Positions 8,982 through 16,318 of a stretch of DNA of 64,000 nt are shown here, one piece after another. Location of the stretch: NCBI RefSeq assembly GCF_017877135.1, contig NZ_JAGIPH010000001.1:744001-808000 (forward strand), read 5' to 3'. The notes beneath the pieces are model-generated. The model did not search any database and was not told the origin of the DNA. It saw only the letters and a list, made by a program, of their open reading frames with translations. The number at the start of each line of letters is the position of its first letter. Within the stretch, counting starts at the first letter, position 1. The position numbers were made by a program, and so were the translations under genes. The stretch comes from Neorhizobium galegae (GTDB lineage: Bacteria > Pseudomonadota > Alphaproteobacteria > Rhizobiales > Rhizobiaceae).

Positions 8982-10303
8982 CAGCCAGCTGCTCCGGCCG
9001 GGCGCAGACGGGCGGTGACCGTCAGCGGGTTGAGATAGGGTTCGAGCGCCTTGATCGTGGTGGAGAGCGCGCCGCGCATGTCCTGCACGGCCTCATGGCC
9101 ACAATCGATCATCTTCTGGCGGGCCGGATCATTGGTCAGCAGGTAATGCACGGCTTTCGCCAGCATTTCGGTGTCGCGCACCATACGCGCGCCGCCGCGG
9201 CGGATCACCTGCTGATAGGTCTCGCGGAAATTCTGCACATTGGGGCCGGTCAGCACCGCGCAGCCCAGCATGGCCGATTCGAGCGGGTTCTGGCCGCCTT
9301 CGGCCGTCAGCGAGCGGCCGACGAAGGAAATTTCAGTGAGCCGCAGGTAAAGCCCCATTTCGCCGATCGAATCGCCGAGGAAAACGTCGGTTTCCGGCGT
9401 GATGCGGTCGTTGCGGCTGCGGCGTGCCACGACAAGACCCTGGCCAACCAGCATCGCCTCGATATCGTCAGCCCGTTCGGGATGGCGCGGCACGAGAACC
9501 GTCAGCTGTTCGTTGCGCGGCTTCAGCGCCCGGTGAACGAAGGCCGCCGCCTCCTCCTCGCCCTGGAACGTGCAGATCGCAGCCCAGGTCTTGCGGGTGC
9601 CGATGTCCGAAAGATAGCGCGACAGGACCACCTCATCGACCGGCGGCGGATCCGTATCGCCCTTCAGGTTACCCGACACGACCACCGGCCAGGCACCAAG
9701 ATCGCGAAAACGCTCCGCATCGACATCCGAGCGTGCCACCACAAGCGCAAGCTTACCAAACAGCAGTTCGGCGATCGCCGAGCGACTGCTCCAGCGGGCA
9801 AAGGAACGGTCGGAAATGCGCGCATTGACGCGGATCTGCGGAATGTTGCGCCGCGTCAGTTCCGCCATGGTGGTGGGCCAGATCTCCGATTCGGCGGTGA
9901 TTGCCGCATCCGGATGCCAGTAGGCGACGAAGCGCTTGATGGGGAACTTCACGTCGAGCGGCACATACTGGTGGATGACCTCGTTGCCGAGGCGTTTTCG
10001 GCTGAGTTCCGCCGAGGTCACGGTACCGGTCGTCAGGAGAACGTGGATCTCGCGGCGCACAAGCTCGCGGATGAGCGGGATGACGGCAATGGTTTCGCCG
10101 ACGCTTGCCGCATGCACCCAGATCAGGGGACCGCGCGGGCGCGCCACGCTGGCATAGCCGAAACGCTCCAGCCGGCGCTGGCGCTCTTCTTTGCCCTTGA
10201 GGGATCGGTAGGCAAGATAGGGGGATGCCAGAGGATATCCGCAAATTCCGGCCATGCGATATCCCAGCAAGGCCATGCGCGCCAAGCCATTGCTCAATGC
10301 CAT
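8981..10303 (-). CDS. waaA: 3-deoxy-D-manno-octulosonic acid transferase WaaA
   Basis: A 440-residue Kdo transferase (family GT30) that adds Kdo from CMP-Kdo to the lipid A precursor at the cytoplasmic face of the inner membrane. The N-terminus has a hydrophobic anchor. Diagnostic segments are WVHAASVGETIAVIPLI, with the catalytic-type Glu of the family, TTGTVTSAEL, WHPDAAITAESEIWP and VVSGNLKGD. The ATG at 10303 follows AAGAAGGGCG. The next gene downstream (HAD) overlaps it. It lies 136 bases after the DUF4170 gene, and that gap holds a short GC hairpin (10410-10424). Confidence 0.96.
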   Translation of the reverse strand: MALSNGLARMALLGYRMAGICGYPLASPYLAYRSLKGKEERQRRLERFGYASVARPRGPLIWVHAASVGETIAVIPLIRELVRREIHVLLTTGTVTSAELSRKRLGNEVIHQYVPLDVKFPIKRFVAYWHPDAAITAESEIWPTTMAELTRRNIPQIRVNARISDRSFARWSSRSAIAELLFGKLALVVARSDVDAERFRDLGAWPVVVSGNLKGDTDPPPVDEVVLSRYLSDIGTRKTWAAICTFQGEEEAAAFVHRALKPRNEQLTVLVPRHPERADDIEAMLVGQGLVVARRSRNDRITPETDVFLGDSIGEMGLYLRLTEISFVGRSLTAEGGQNPLESAMLGCAVLTGPNVQNFRETYQQVIRRGGARMVRDTEMLAKAVHYLLTNDPARQKMIDCGHEAVQDMRGALSTTIKALEPYLNPLTVTARLRPAGAAG

Positions 10304-10409
10304 CGCCCTTCTTTGCTTGCCATCCGCACCATCCCCGGTCGCAGCCCTATTTTACACACTGGTGCATGCCTGACAAATGCGTCGAAAACACAGCCGTCGA
10401 TTGCTTGAG

Positions 10410-10424
10410 GGCGGCAGGGCCGCC
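10410..10424 (-). other. GC-rich hairpin between DUF4170 and waaA
   Basis: A perfect 6-bp stem ggcggc/gccgcc with a 3-base loop lies 15 bases after the DUF4170 stop on the transcribed strand. No T run follows, so it may be an attenuator, a processing site or chance in GC-rich DNA. Confidence 0.35.
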
Positions 10425-10439
10425 GCGTGGGGCTTAAGC

Positions 10440-10679
10440 TCAGCCCTTCGTCTCAGGGTCCAGCAGGCGGTGCATGTGGACGATGAAATAGCGCATATGC
10501 GCATTGTCCACGGTCATCTGCGCCTTGCTTTTCCAGGCTTCCAGAGCGCTTGCATAATCGGGAAAGATACCGACGATGTCGAGGGCTGCCAGATCCTTGA
10601 ATTCAAGGCCCTTGAGGCTTTCCAGCTCGCCGCCGAAAACCAGGTGTAGGAGTTGTTTCTTGCCGCTTTGCTCGGTCAT
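10440..10679 (-). CDS. DUF4170 domain-containing small protein
   Basis: A 79-residue protein starting MTEQSGKKQLLHLVFGGELE and ending in a segment with MRYFIVHMHRLLDP, matching the DUF4170 family in size and pattern. The function is unknown, but the family is regularly found beside cysQ and Kdo/lipid A genes in Rhizobiales, as here. I placed the start at 10679, with a GA-rich ribosome site (GAAGAGACGAGG) just upstream. It lies 60 bases after cysQ and before waaA on the same strand. Confidence 0.85.
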   Translation of the reverse strand: MTEQSGKKQLLHLVFGGELESLKGLEFKDLAALDIVGIFPDYASALEAWKSKAQMTVDNAHMRYFIVHMHRLLDPETKG

Positions 10680-10739
10680 GTTATGCCTCGTCTCTTCGTC
10701 TCCCCCGCCCCTTCCTCCTGCGGCATTCCGCATCAAAGG

Positions 10740-11546
10740 TCAACCCGAGGCAAGGCCCGCTACCAAGCTTTCCAGAACATGTTCGGCCCCGCCGCACAGA
10801 ACGCCCTGCGTCACCGCCTGCCGGTTGTAGACGAGGCGATGTCCGGCAAGATCGACCAGCCGGCCGCCAGCCCGCTCCAGAATGATGTCGGCGGCGGCCA
10901 GATCCCATTCATGGCTGTTGCGCTTCACCACCGTTCCATCGATACGGCCATCCGCCACCATGGCCAGCCGATAGGCGAGCGAGGGCACGTGGCGGATGCG
11001 GTGCAGGGTCTGGCGGAAGCCCGGCGCAAACTGGCCGAGCATGTCTTCGGCAACCGCGATCTGGCGCGCCTCGCCGGGTTTTTCCGCGGAAACCGAAATC
11101 TCCGACCCATTCTTCATCGCCGGCCCGGTGGCTGCCGCCCAAAACTCTTCCTGCAGCGCCGGCGCATAGAGAACGCCCGCCACCGGCTTTCCCCGGTGAA
11201 CCACAGCCACGCTGACGCACCAAGTCTTTTCGCCGTTGATGAAGGCCCGCGTGCCATCGATCGGATCGACCACGAAGAGCGTGTCGCGCGAAAGCCGCCC
11301 GGCATCGTCATCGGTTTCTTCCGACAGCCAGCCATAGCCGGGACGGCTCCCAAGAAGCAGCGTCTGCAGCCGGTCGTTGGAGGCAAAATCGGCAGCGCTG
11401 ACCGGGGAGCGGCCCTCGTTCTTCCACCAGACCTCCGGCGAGCGCCCGAAATAGCCCAGCGCGATATCACCCGCCTCGCGCGCAGCGCGGCGGATCAGCG
11501 CCAGGTCGTCATCGAAAGTCTGCCGCGTCTCCTGCTCCAAGATCAC
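10740..11546 (-). CDS. cysQ: 3'(2'),5'-bisphosphate nucleotidase CysQ / inositol monophosphatase family
   Basis: A 268-residue magnesium-dependent phosphatase of the inositol monophosphatase fold. The metal-binding signatures are all visible: the WLSEETDDD region, VVDPIDGTRAF near residue 95, and EWDLAAADIILE near residue 215. CysQ-type members remove the 3' phosphate from PAP/PAPS and so protect sulfate assimilation; inositol phosphatase activity cannot be excluded from sequence alone. The start is a GTG at 11546 that overlaps the pmbA stop by four bases (GTGA), so the two are translationally coupled. DUF4170 follows 60 bases downstream. Confidence 0.88.
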   Translation of the reverse strand: MILEQETRQTFDDDLALIRRAAREAGDIALGYFGRSPEVWWKNEGRSPVSAADFASNDRLQTLLLGSRPGYGWLSEETDDDAGRLSRDTLFVVDPIDGTRAFINGEKTWCVSVAVVHRGKPVAGVLYAPALQEEFWAAATGPAMKNGSEISVSAEKPGEARQIAVAEDMLGQFAPGFRQTLHRIRHVPSLAYRLAMVADGRIDGTVVKRNSHEWDLAAADIILERAGGRLVDLAGHRLVYNRQAVTQGVLCGGAEHVLESLVAGLASG

Positions 11547-12889
11547 CGCCCCGCCAGTGTCATGCCCTCGATGGCAATCGTGGGTGCGGCAACGCCGTAT
11601 TTGCGGTCGATGTCATTTGCCGGCGTCAGCCGCATGAACATGTCCTTCAGATTGGAAGCGATGGTGACTTCGGAGACGGGAAAGGCAAGCTCGCCGTTCT
11701 CGATCCAGAAGCCGGTGGCGCCGCGGCTATATTCGCCCGTCAGCATGTTGACGCCCTGCCCGATCAGTTCGGTCACGTAAAGCCCGGTGCCGATGCTGCG
11801 GATGAGGTCTTCAGGGGAGATATCGCCCGGCTCCAGTGCCAGATTGGTCGAACCCGGCGAGACGGAGGTGCCGCCGCGCACACCGCGCCCGTTGGTGGAA
11901 AGGCCAAGCTCGCGGCCGGTCGAAGTGGACAGGAACCAGTGGTTCAGCACACCGTCCTCGATCATGAGAAGCCGGCGGCCCGAGACACCTTCGCCATCGA
12001 AGGGACGCGAGGAGGAGCCGCGCACGACCAGTGGATCGTCGGTGATCGACAGGCCGGCCTTGAGAACCTGCTGGCCCATCTTGTCGCGCAGGAAGCTTGT
12101 CTTGCGGGCAACCGATGCGCCGTTGATGGCGCCGGCGATGTGACCGACGAAGCCGCGGGCAAGGCGCGGATCAAACACCACGGTGACATTGGCACCGGTT
12201 TCCACCTGGCGCGGGTTGAGGCGTTTCACCGTCCGCTCGCCGGCACGCCGTCCGATGAGGTCCGGCGCGGCAAGCTCTGCGGCATAGAGGCGGCTGTCGA
12301 AATCATAGTCGCGCTCCATCTTCGTGCCCTCGCCGGCAATGACGCTGACGGAGCGGCTGAAGCGGCTGGCCATATAGCTGCCGGAAAAACCGTGCGAGGT
12401 GACGAGGACGAGGCCACCGGCGCCCGCGGAGGCACCGGCGCCGGACGAATTGCTGATGCCCGCAACGCCAAGTGCGGCCTCTTCCATGGCAAGCGCGGCT
12501 TCCGTCAGCTCTTCGGCCGACATTTCGGTCGGATCGAACAGGTCGAGATCCGGATAGTCGCGCGCCAGATCGGCCTCGTCGGCCAGACAGGCGTAAGGGT
12601 CATCCGGCGAAACGCGCGCCATGGCGACAGCCCGTTGGGCAAGCGCTGCCAGATCAAAGCCCGGATTGGCCGAGACGCTGGCCACGCGCTTTCCAACGAA
12701 CACCCTGAGCGAAAAATCGTCACTTTCGGATGCTTCCGTGCCCTCCACCTTGCCGAGGCGAACGCTGACGGAACGGGAGCGGGAGCGCACGATGACCGCA
12801 TCGGCCTGATCTGCACCGGCCTTTCGTGCAAGATCGACAAGCTCACCGGCGCGAGAAAGCAGAGCGCTGGTGCCAATTTCAGAGGACAT
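11543..12889 (-). CDS. pmbA: TldD/PmbA family metalloprotease subunit (TldE/PmbA type)
   Basis: A 448-residue member of the TldD/PmbA (peptidase U62) family. TldD and TldE/PmbA form a heterodimer that degrades unfolded peptides and, in E. coli, matures microcin B17. This copy lacks the HExxxH metal motif carried by TldD, so it fits the TldE/PmbA subunit; no tldD lies in this window. The C-terminal half contains the GSTNL and GYSRGATGFWIENG-like segments typical of the family. I chose the ATG at 12889 (MSSEIGT), preceded by AAAGGG at a normal distance; an upstream codon at 12904 would add five residues. It heads the leftward envelope cluster. Confidence 0.92.
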   Translation of the reverse strand: MSSEIGTSALLSRAGELVDLARKAGADQADAVIVRSRSRSVSVRLGKVEGTEASESDDFSLRVFVGKRVASVSANPGFDLAALAQRAVAMARVSPDDPYACLADEADLARDYPDLDLFDPTEMSAEELTEAALAMEEAALGVAGISNSSGAGASAGAGGLVLVTSHGFSGSYMASRFSRSVSVIAGEGTKMERDYDFDSRLYAAELAAPDLIGRRAGERTVKRLNPRQVETGANVTVVFDPRLARGFVGHIAGAINGASVARKTSFLRDKMGQQVLKAGLSITDDPLVVRGSSSRPFDGEGVSGRRLLMIEDGVLNHWFLSTSTGRELGLSTNGRGVRGGTSVSPGSTNLALEPGDISPEDLIRSIGTGLYVTELIGQGVNMLTGEYSRGATGFWIENGELAFPVSEVTIASNLKDMFMRLTPANDIDRKYGVAAPTIAIEGMTLAGR

Positions 12890-12995
12890 GGGAAACCCTT
12901 TCATTCCTGTTCCATGTATTGTGCACTAAAGGAAGCATCAAGGGCGGCTCAGCGATTCTTGACGATCGGCCGCCGAAAGGTCCCCGCGAGGTTTT

Positions 12996-14789
12996 ATGGC
13001 AACCGCAGATCCCCTGTTCAACGAAACGCTGCTGCTTCTCGCAGGCGCGGTTCTGGCCGCTCCCCTGTTCAAGAAGCTCGGCCTTGGCACGGTGCTGGGC
13101 TATCTTGCCGCCGGCATCGTCATCGGCCCCATCCTGCAGCTGATCGCCGATCCGGAAGAAGTGCTGCATGTGTCGGAACTCGGCGTCGTCTTCCTGCTGT
13201 TCATCATCGGGCTGGAGCTGAAACCCTCGCGCCTGTGGCAGATGCGCGGCGATATTTTCATCCTCGGCACGGCGCAGGTGCTGGCAAGCGGACTGGTGCT
13301 GACGGGACTTGCCTGGGCGACAGGCATTGCCAGCTGGCAGGGTTCGGTGATTGCCGGCTTTGGCCTTGCGCTCTCGTCCACCGCCTTTGCGCTGCAGATC
13401 CTCAATGATGCCGGCGACACGAACTCGGCCTATGGGCGGCGGGCCTTCTCCATCCTGCTCTTCCAGGATCTCGCCATCGTGCCGCTTCTGGCGCTGGTGA
13501 CGCTGCTGCGGTCTGGCCCAGGCGTTGCCGAAAGCTCGTTCGTCAGCGATTTTGCCATTGCAGCCGCCGCCGTCATCGGCATGATCGTGGCCGGCCGCTA
13601 TCTGCTGACGCCACTCTTCCAGGTGATTGCACGCACCGGCGCACGCGAGGTAATGCTGGCGGCAGCGCTGCTGGTGGTGCTCGGATCGGCGGTTCTGATG
13701 CAGCTTGCCGGGCTCTCCATGGCCATGGGCGCCTTTCTCGCCGGCATCATGCTGGCCGAATCCTCCTATCGCCATGAGCTGGAGGCCGATATCGAGCCGT
13801 TCCGCGGGCTGCTCTTGGCCATGTTCTTCATGGCGGTCGGCCTGTCGCTCGATCTCGATGCCATCCTCTCCAATCTGGCGCTGATCGTCATCGGCGTGCC
13901 GCTGTTCATGGCGGCAAAAGGCATCGTCATCTATCTGCTCTGCCGCATCGGCGGGTCCCGCCGGGACGATGCCGCAAGCATTGCCGTGCTTTTGCCGCAG
14001 GGCGGCGAATTCGGTTTCGTGCTGTTTACGACGGCCGTCAGCGCCGGCCTTCTGTCGCCCGCCACGGCCTCGCTGCTGATTGCGAGCGTCACCCTGTCCA
14101 TGGCGCTGACGCCGCTCGGTTCGGCCATCGCCAAACGCCTTCTCGTTCGTGATGAGGGTCGCGAGGAAATCCCGGAGGATTTCGAGGGCGCCGGCTCCGA
14201 CGTGCTGATGGTGGGCTTTTCGCGCTTTGGCCAGATCGCCTCCCAGATCCTGCTCGCCGGCGGACGCGACGTGACGGTGATCGACGATTCGCCCGACCGT
14301 ATCCGCCAGGCGGCGACCTTCGGCTTCCGCATCTATTTCGGCGACGGCACGCGCCGCGAAGTTCTCTTGGCGGCCGGCATCGAACGGGCGAAGATCGTGG
14401 CTGTCTGCACCCAGAAGCGCGAAATCACCGACCGCATCGTTGATCTCATCCGGGCCGATTTCCCCGATGTGCGGCTGTTCGTGCGCTCCTATGACCGCAT
14501 CCACACCATTTCGCTGAGGGCCCGCGAGGTGGAATACGAGCTGCGCGAAACGCTGGAATCCGGTCTGCTGTTCGGCCAGAAGACGCTCGAGGCGCTCGGC
14601 ACATCCGAAGCGGAAACGAGCGAGATCGGCGCCGACATTCGCCGGCGCGACGAGGAGCGGCTGCAGATCCAGGCCGCGCAAGGCATTTCCGCCGGTGCCC
14701 ACATGCTGCACACGCGCCCTGTCCGCCCCGAACCGCTGACCAAGCCGAAACGCGCCACGATGGTGACGGAAGAGCAGGAAGACGCCTGA
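12996..14789 (+). CDS. CPA2-family cation:proton antiporter with RCK domain (KefB/KefC-like)
   Basis: A 597-residue inner-membrane protein. About 12 hydrophobic segments fill residues 8-380 and include LYLFIIGLELKP-like and ALSSTAFALQIL sequences typical of CPA2 exchangers. A TrkA-N/RCK domain follows at about 400-520. Its nucleotide loop reads GFSRFGQ where KefC-type proteins usually have GFGRFGQ, a small deviation from GxGxxG. The tail is charged. Related proteins are glutathione-gated potassium efflux systems or potassium/proton antiporters; which applies cannot be decided. It diverges from pmbA across about 106 bases and is monocistronic. Confidence 0.9.
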   Translation: MATADPLFNETLLLLAGAVLAAPLFKKLGLGTVLGYLAAGIVIGPILQLIADPEEVLHVSELGVVFLLFIIGLELKPSRLWQMRGDIFILGTAQVLASGLVLTGLAWATGIASWQGSVIAGFGLALSSTAFALQILNDAGDTNSAYGRRAFSILLFQDLAIVPLLALVTLLRSGPGVAESSFVSDFAIAAAAVIGMIVAGRYLLTPLFQVIARTGAREVMLAAALLVVLGSAVLMQLAGLSMAMGAFLAGIMLAESSYRHELEADIEPFRGLLLAMFFMAVGLSLDLDAILSNLALIVIGVPLFMAAKGIVIYLLCRIGGSRRDDAASIAVLLPQGGEFGFVLFTTAVSAGLLSPATASLLIASVTLSMALTPLGSAIAKRLLVRDEGREEIPEDFEGAGSDVLMVGFSRFGQIASQILLAGGRDVTVIDDSPDRIRQAATFGFRIYFGDGTRREVLLAAGIERAKIVAVCTQKREITDRIVDLIRADFPDVRLFVRSYDRIHTISLRAREVEYELRETLESGLLFGQKTLEALGTSEAETSEIGADIRRRDEERLQIQAAQGISAGAHMLHTRPVRPEPLTKPKRATMVTEEQEDA

Positions 14790-14865
14790 CAGTCTAACCC
14801 GTCATTCCCTGCGGCGGGCTGCAAATGGCGATTGTCAGGGTCTGAAGGCCCGTGTCCGCGGCAGG

Positions 14866-15744
14866 TTAAGCGCGGGCAGCGGCAAGCAGGCCTTCCAGCC
14901 CGCGCTTCAGCTCGTCCTTGATCGGCGCCGATTCCTCGAGGATCTCGCGGGCCTTCAGAAAGTCCATCACGCCGAAGCGGTTGACCGAGGGGCGCAGGAA
15001 AAGATGCGGCGGATGCAGCTTCATCTTCAGGGCGATCGCCGCCTGCATCATCAGCTGGCTTGCGCCAAAGACGCTGTCGATACGGTTCGGCGGGTGCGTT
15101 CCATCGCCTTCCGGCGCGCCCACCACATCGACGCCGATAACGATATCGGCATTGTCCATGACATGTTCGTAAGGGATCGGGTTGAACACCCCGCCATCGA
15201 TCATCACCCGGCCATGGATCATCACCGGCATGAAAAGTCCGGGAATGGCGGCGGAGGCGGCAATGGCCGGGCGCAACTCCCCCTCTTCCAAGATGACTTC
15301 GGACTGGCCGTAATAATCGGTGACGGCGATCTTCAGCGGGATCTTCAATCCTTCGAAACCGGCTGGAATGTCTGCCGGCAGAAACGCTTCCAGGATGCGT
15401 TCCAGGTTGAAATGGCCAAGCCGGAAACCGCCCACGACATCGCGCATGCTGGAGGGACCGAGCGACCAGAGACGGTTGAGAACGGCTGTCCGATTGCCGA
15501 CGGTTTCCAGCGTATGCTCGCGGATGGCAGCGCCGGTGAGGCCGGCCGCCATGCCGGCGCCGAAAATCGCCCCGATGGAAGAACCGGCAATGGCAACGGG
15601 CCTGATGCCCATTTCGTCGAGGGCTTCTATGACGGCGATATGGGCAATGCCGCGCGCGCCGCCGCCGCCAAAGGCCACCGCCACCCGCGGTGCGCCGCCC
15701 TCAAGCGGCAGACCATGTTCGGGAAGCGAGAGTTTCGTCGTCAT
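14866..15744 (-). CDS. patatin-like phospholipase family protein (RssA-like)
   Basis: A 292-residue predicted serine acyl hydrolase. It has the oxyanion loop FGGGGARGIAHI, the nucleophile elbow GSSIG and the catalytic Asp in DGG (VMIDGGVFNP), so the Ser-Asp dyad is intact. There is no signal peptide, so it is probably cytoplasmic or membrane-peripheral, similar to RssA/YchK-type proteins. I chose the ATG at 15744, which has GAGG upstream and lies 10 bases after the rsmD stop, suggesting an operon rluB-rsmD-patatin. The physiological lipid substrate is unknown. Confidence 0.9.
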   Translation of the reverse strand: MTTKLSLPEHGLPLEGGAPRVAVAFGGGGARGIAHIAVIEALDEMGIRPVAIAGSSIGAIFGAGMAAGLTGAAIREHTLETVGNRTAVLNRLWSLGPSSMRDVVGGFRLGHFNLERILEAFLPADIPAGFEGLKIPLKIAVTDYYGQSEVILEEGELRPAIAASAAIPGLFMPVMIHGRVMIDGGVFNPIPYEHVMDNADIVIGVDVVGAPEGDGTHPPNRIDSVFGASQLMMQAAIALKMKLHPPHLFLRPSVNRFGVMDFLKAREILEESAPIKDELKRGLEGLLAAARA

Positions 15745-15754
15745 CGCCTCGGCC

Positions 15755-16315
15755 TCAGACCGGCCTGTAACGGTAAAAATCGACGCGCGTATCGCCAAAC
15801 ACCCGCTGTTCCAGCGGCTGGAAGACCGGCGCGACGGCCGGTGTCACATCGGCGCGCTCCTCCAGCACCACCAGCGCGCCGGGCAGAAGCCAGCCGCCCT
15901 CATGGGCCGAAACGAGCGCTGCCTCGCCGAGCCCGCGCCCATAGGGCGGATCGGCAAACAGGAAATGACAGGGCTCCATCGTGCCGACGGTGCCAAGCTT
16001 GGTGGCATCGCGGCGCAGGATGCGCGCCCGGCCGTGCAGGCCAAGGCTCTCGATGTTTTCCCACAAGAGCCCGCGGCCCTCGACGCCGTTTTCGACAAAC
16101 AGCGCGCTGCGACAGCCGCGCGACAGGGCTTCAAGCCCCACCGCGCCGGTGCCGGCAAACAGGTCGATCACCCGCGTGCCTTCGATGGCATCGGGATAGA
16201 CATGCCCGATGATGTTGAACAGGCTTTCGCGCGTCCGGTCGATGGTCGGCCGGATCGCGTCTGTCTTTGGCGCGGCAAGATTGCGGCCACGAAATTCACC
16301 GCCAACGATGCGCAA
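15755..16315 (-). CDS. rsmD: 16S rRNA (guanine(966)-N(2))-methyltransferase RsmD
   Basis: A 186-residue SAM-dependent methyltransferase acting on G966 of 16S rRNA. The start MRIVGGEFRGR, the SAM loop DLFAGTGAVGLEALSRG and the catalytic DPPYGRG are all present. The initiation codon appears to be TTG at 16315, with AGGGG about 7 bases upstream; no nearby in-frame ATG fits the conserved N-terminus. Only three bases separate it from the preceding pseudouridine synthase stop, so it is almost certainly co-transcribed with it, and the patatin gene follows. Confidence 0.94.
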   Translation of the reverse strand: MRIVGGEFRGRNLAAPKTDAIRPTIDRTRESLFNIIGHVYPDAIEGTRVIDLFAGTGAVGLEALSRGCRSALFVENGVEGRGLLWENIESLGLHGRARILRRDATKLGTVGTMEPCHFLFADPPYGRGLGEAALVSAHEGGWLLPGALVVLEERADVTPAVAPVFQPLEQRVFGDTRVDFYRYRPV

Positions 16316-16318
16316 GGA

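Noticed and set aside
12879-14711. A 610-codon open frame antisense to the CPA2 antiporter gene
   Set aside because: His/Gln/Gly-rich shadow of a GC-rich membrane-protein gene, with no domain and no ribosome site.
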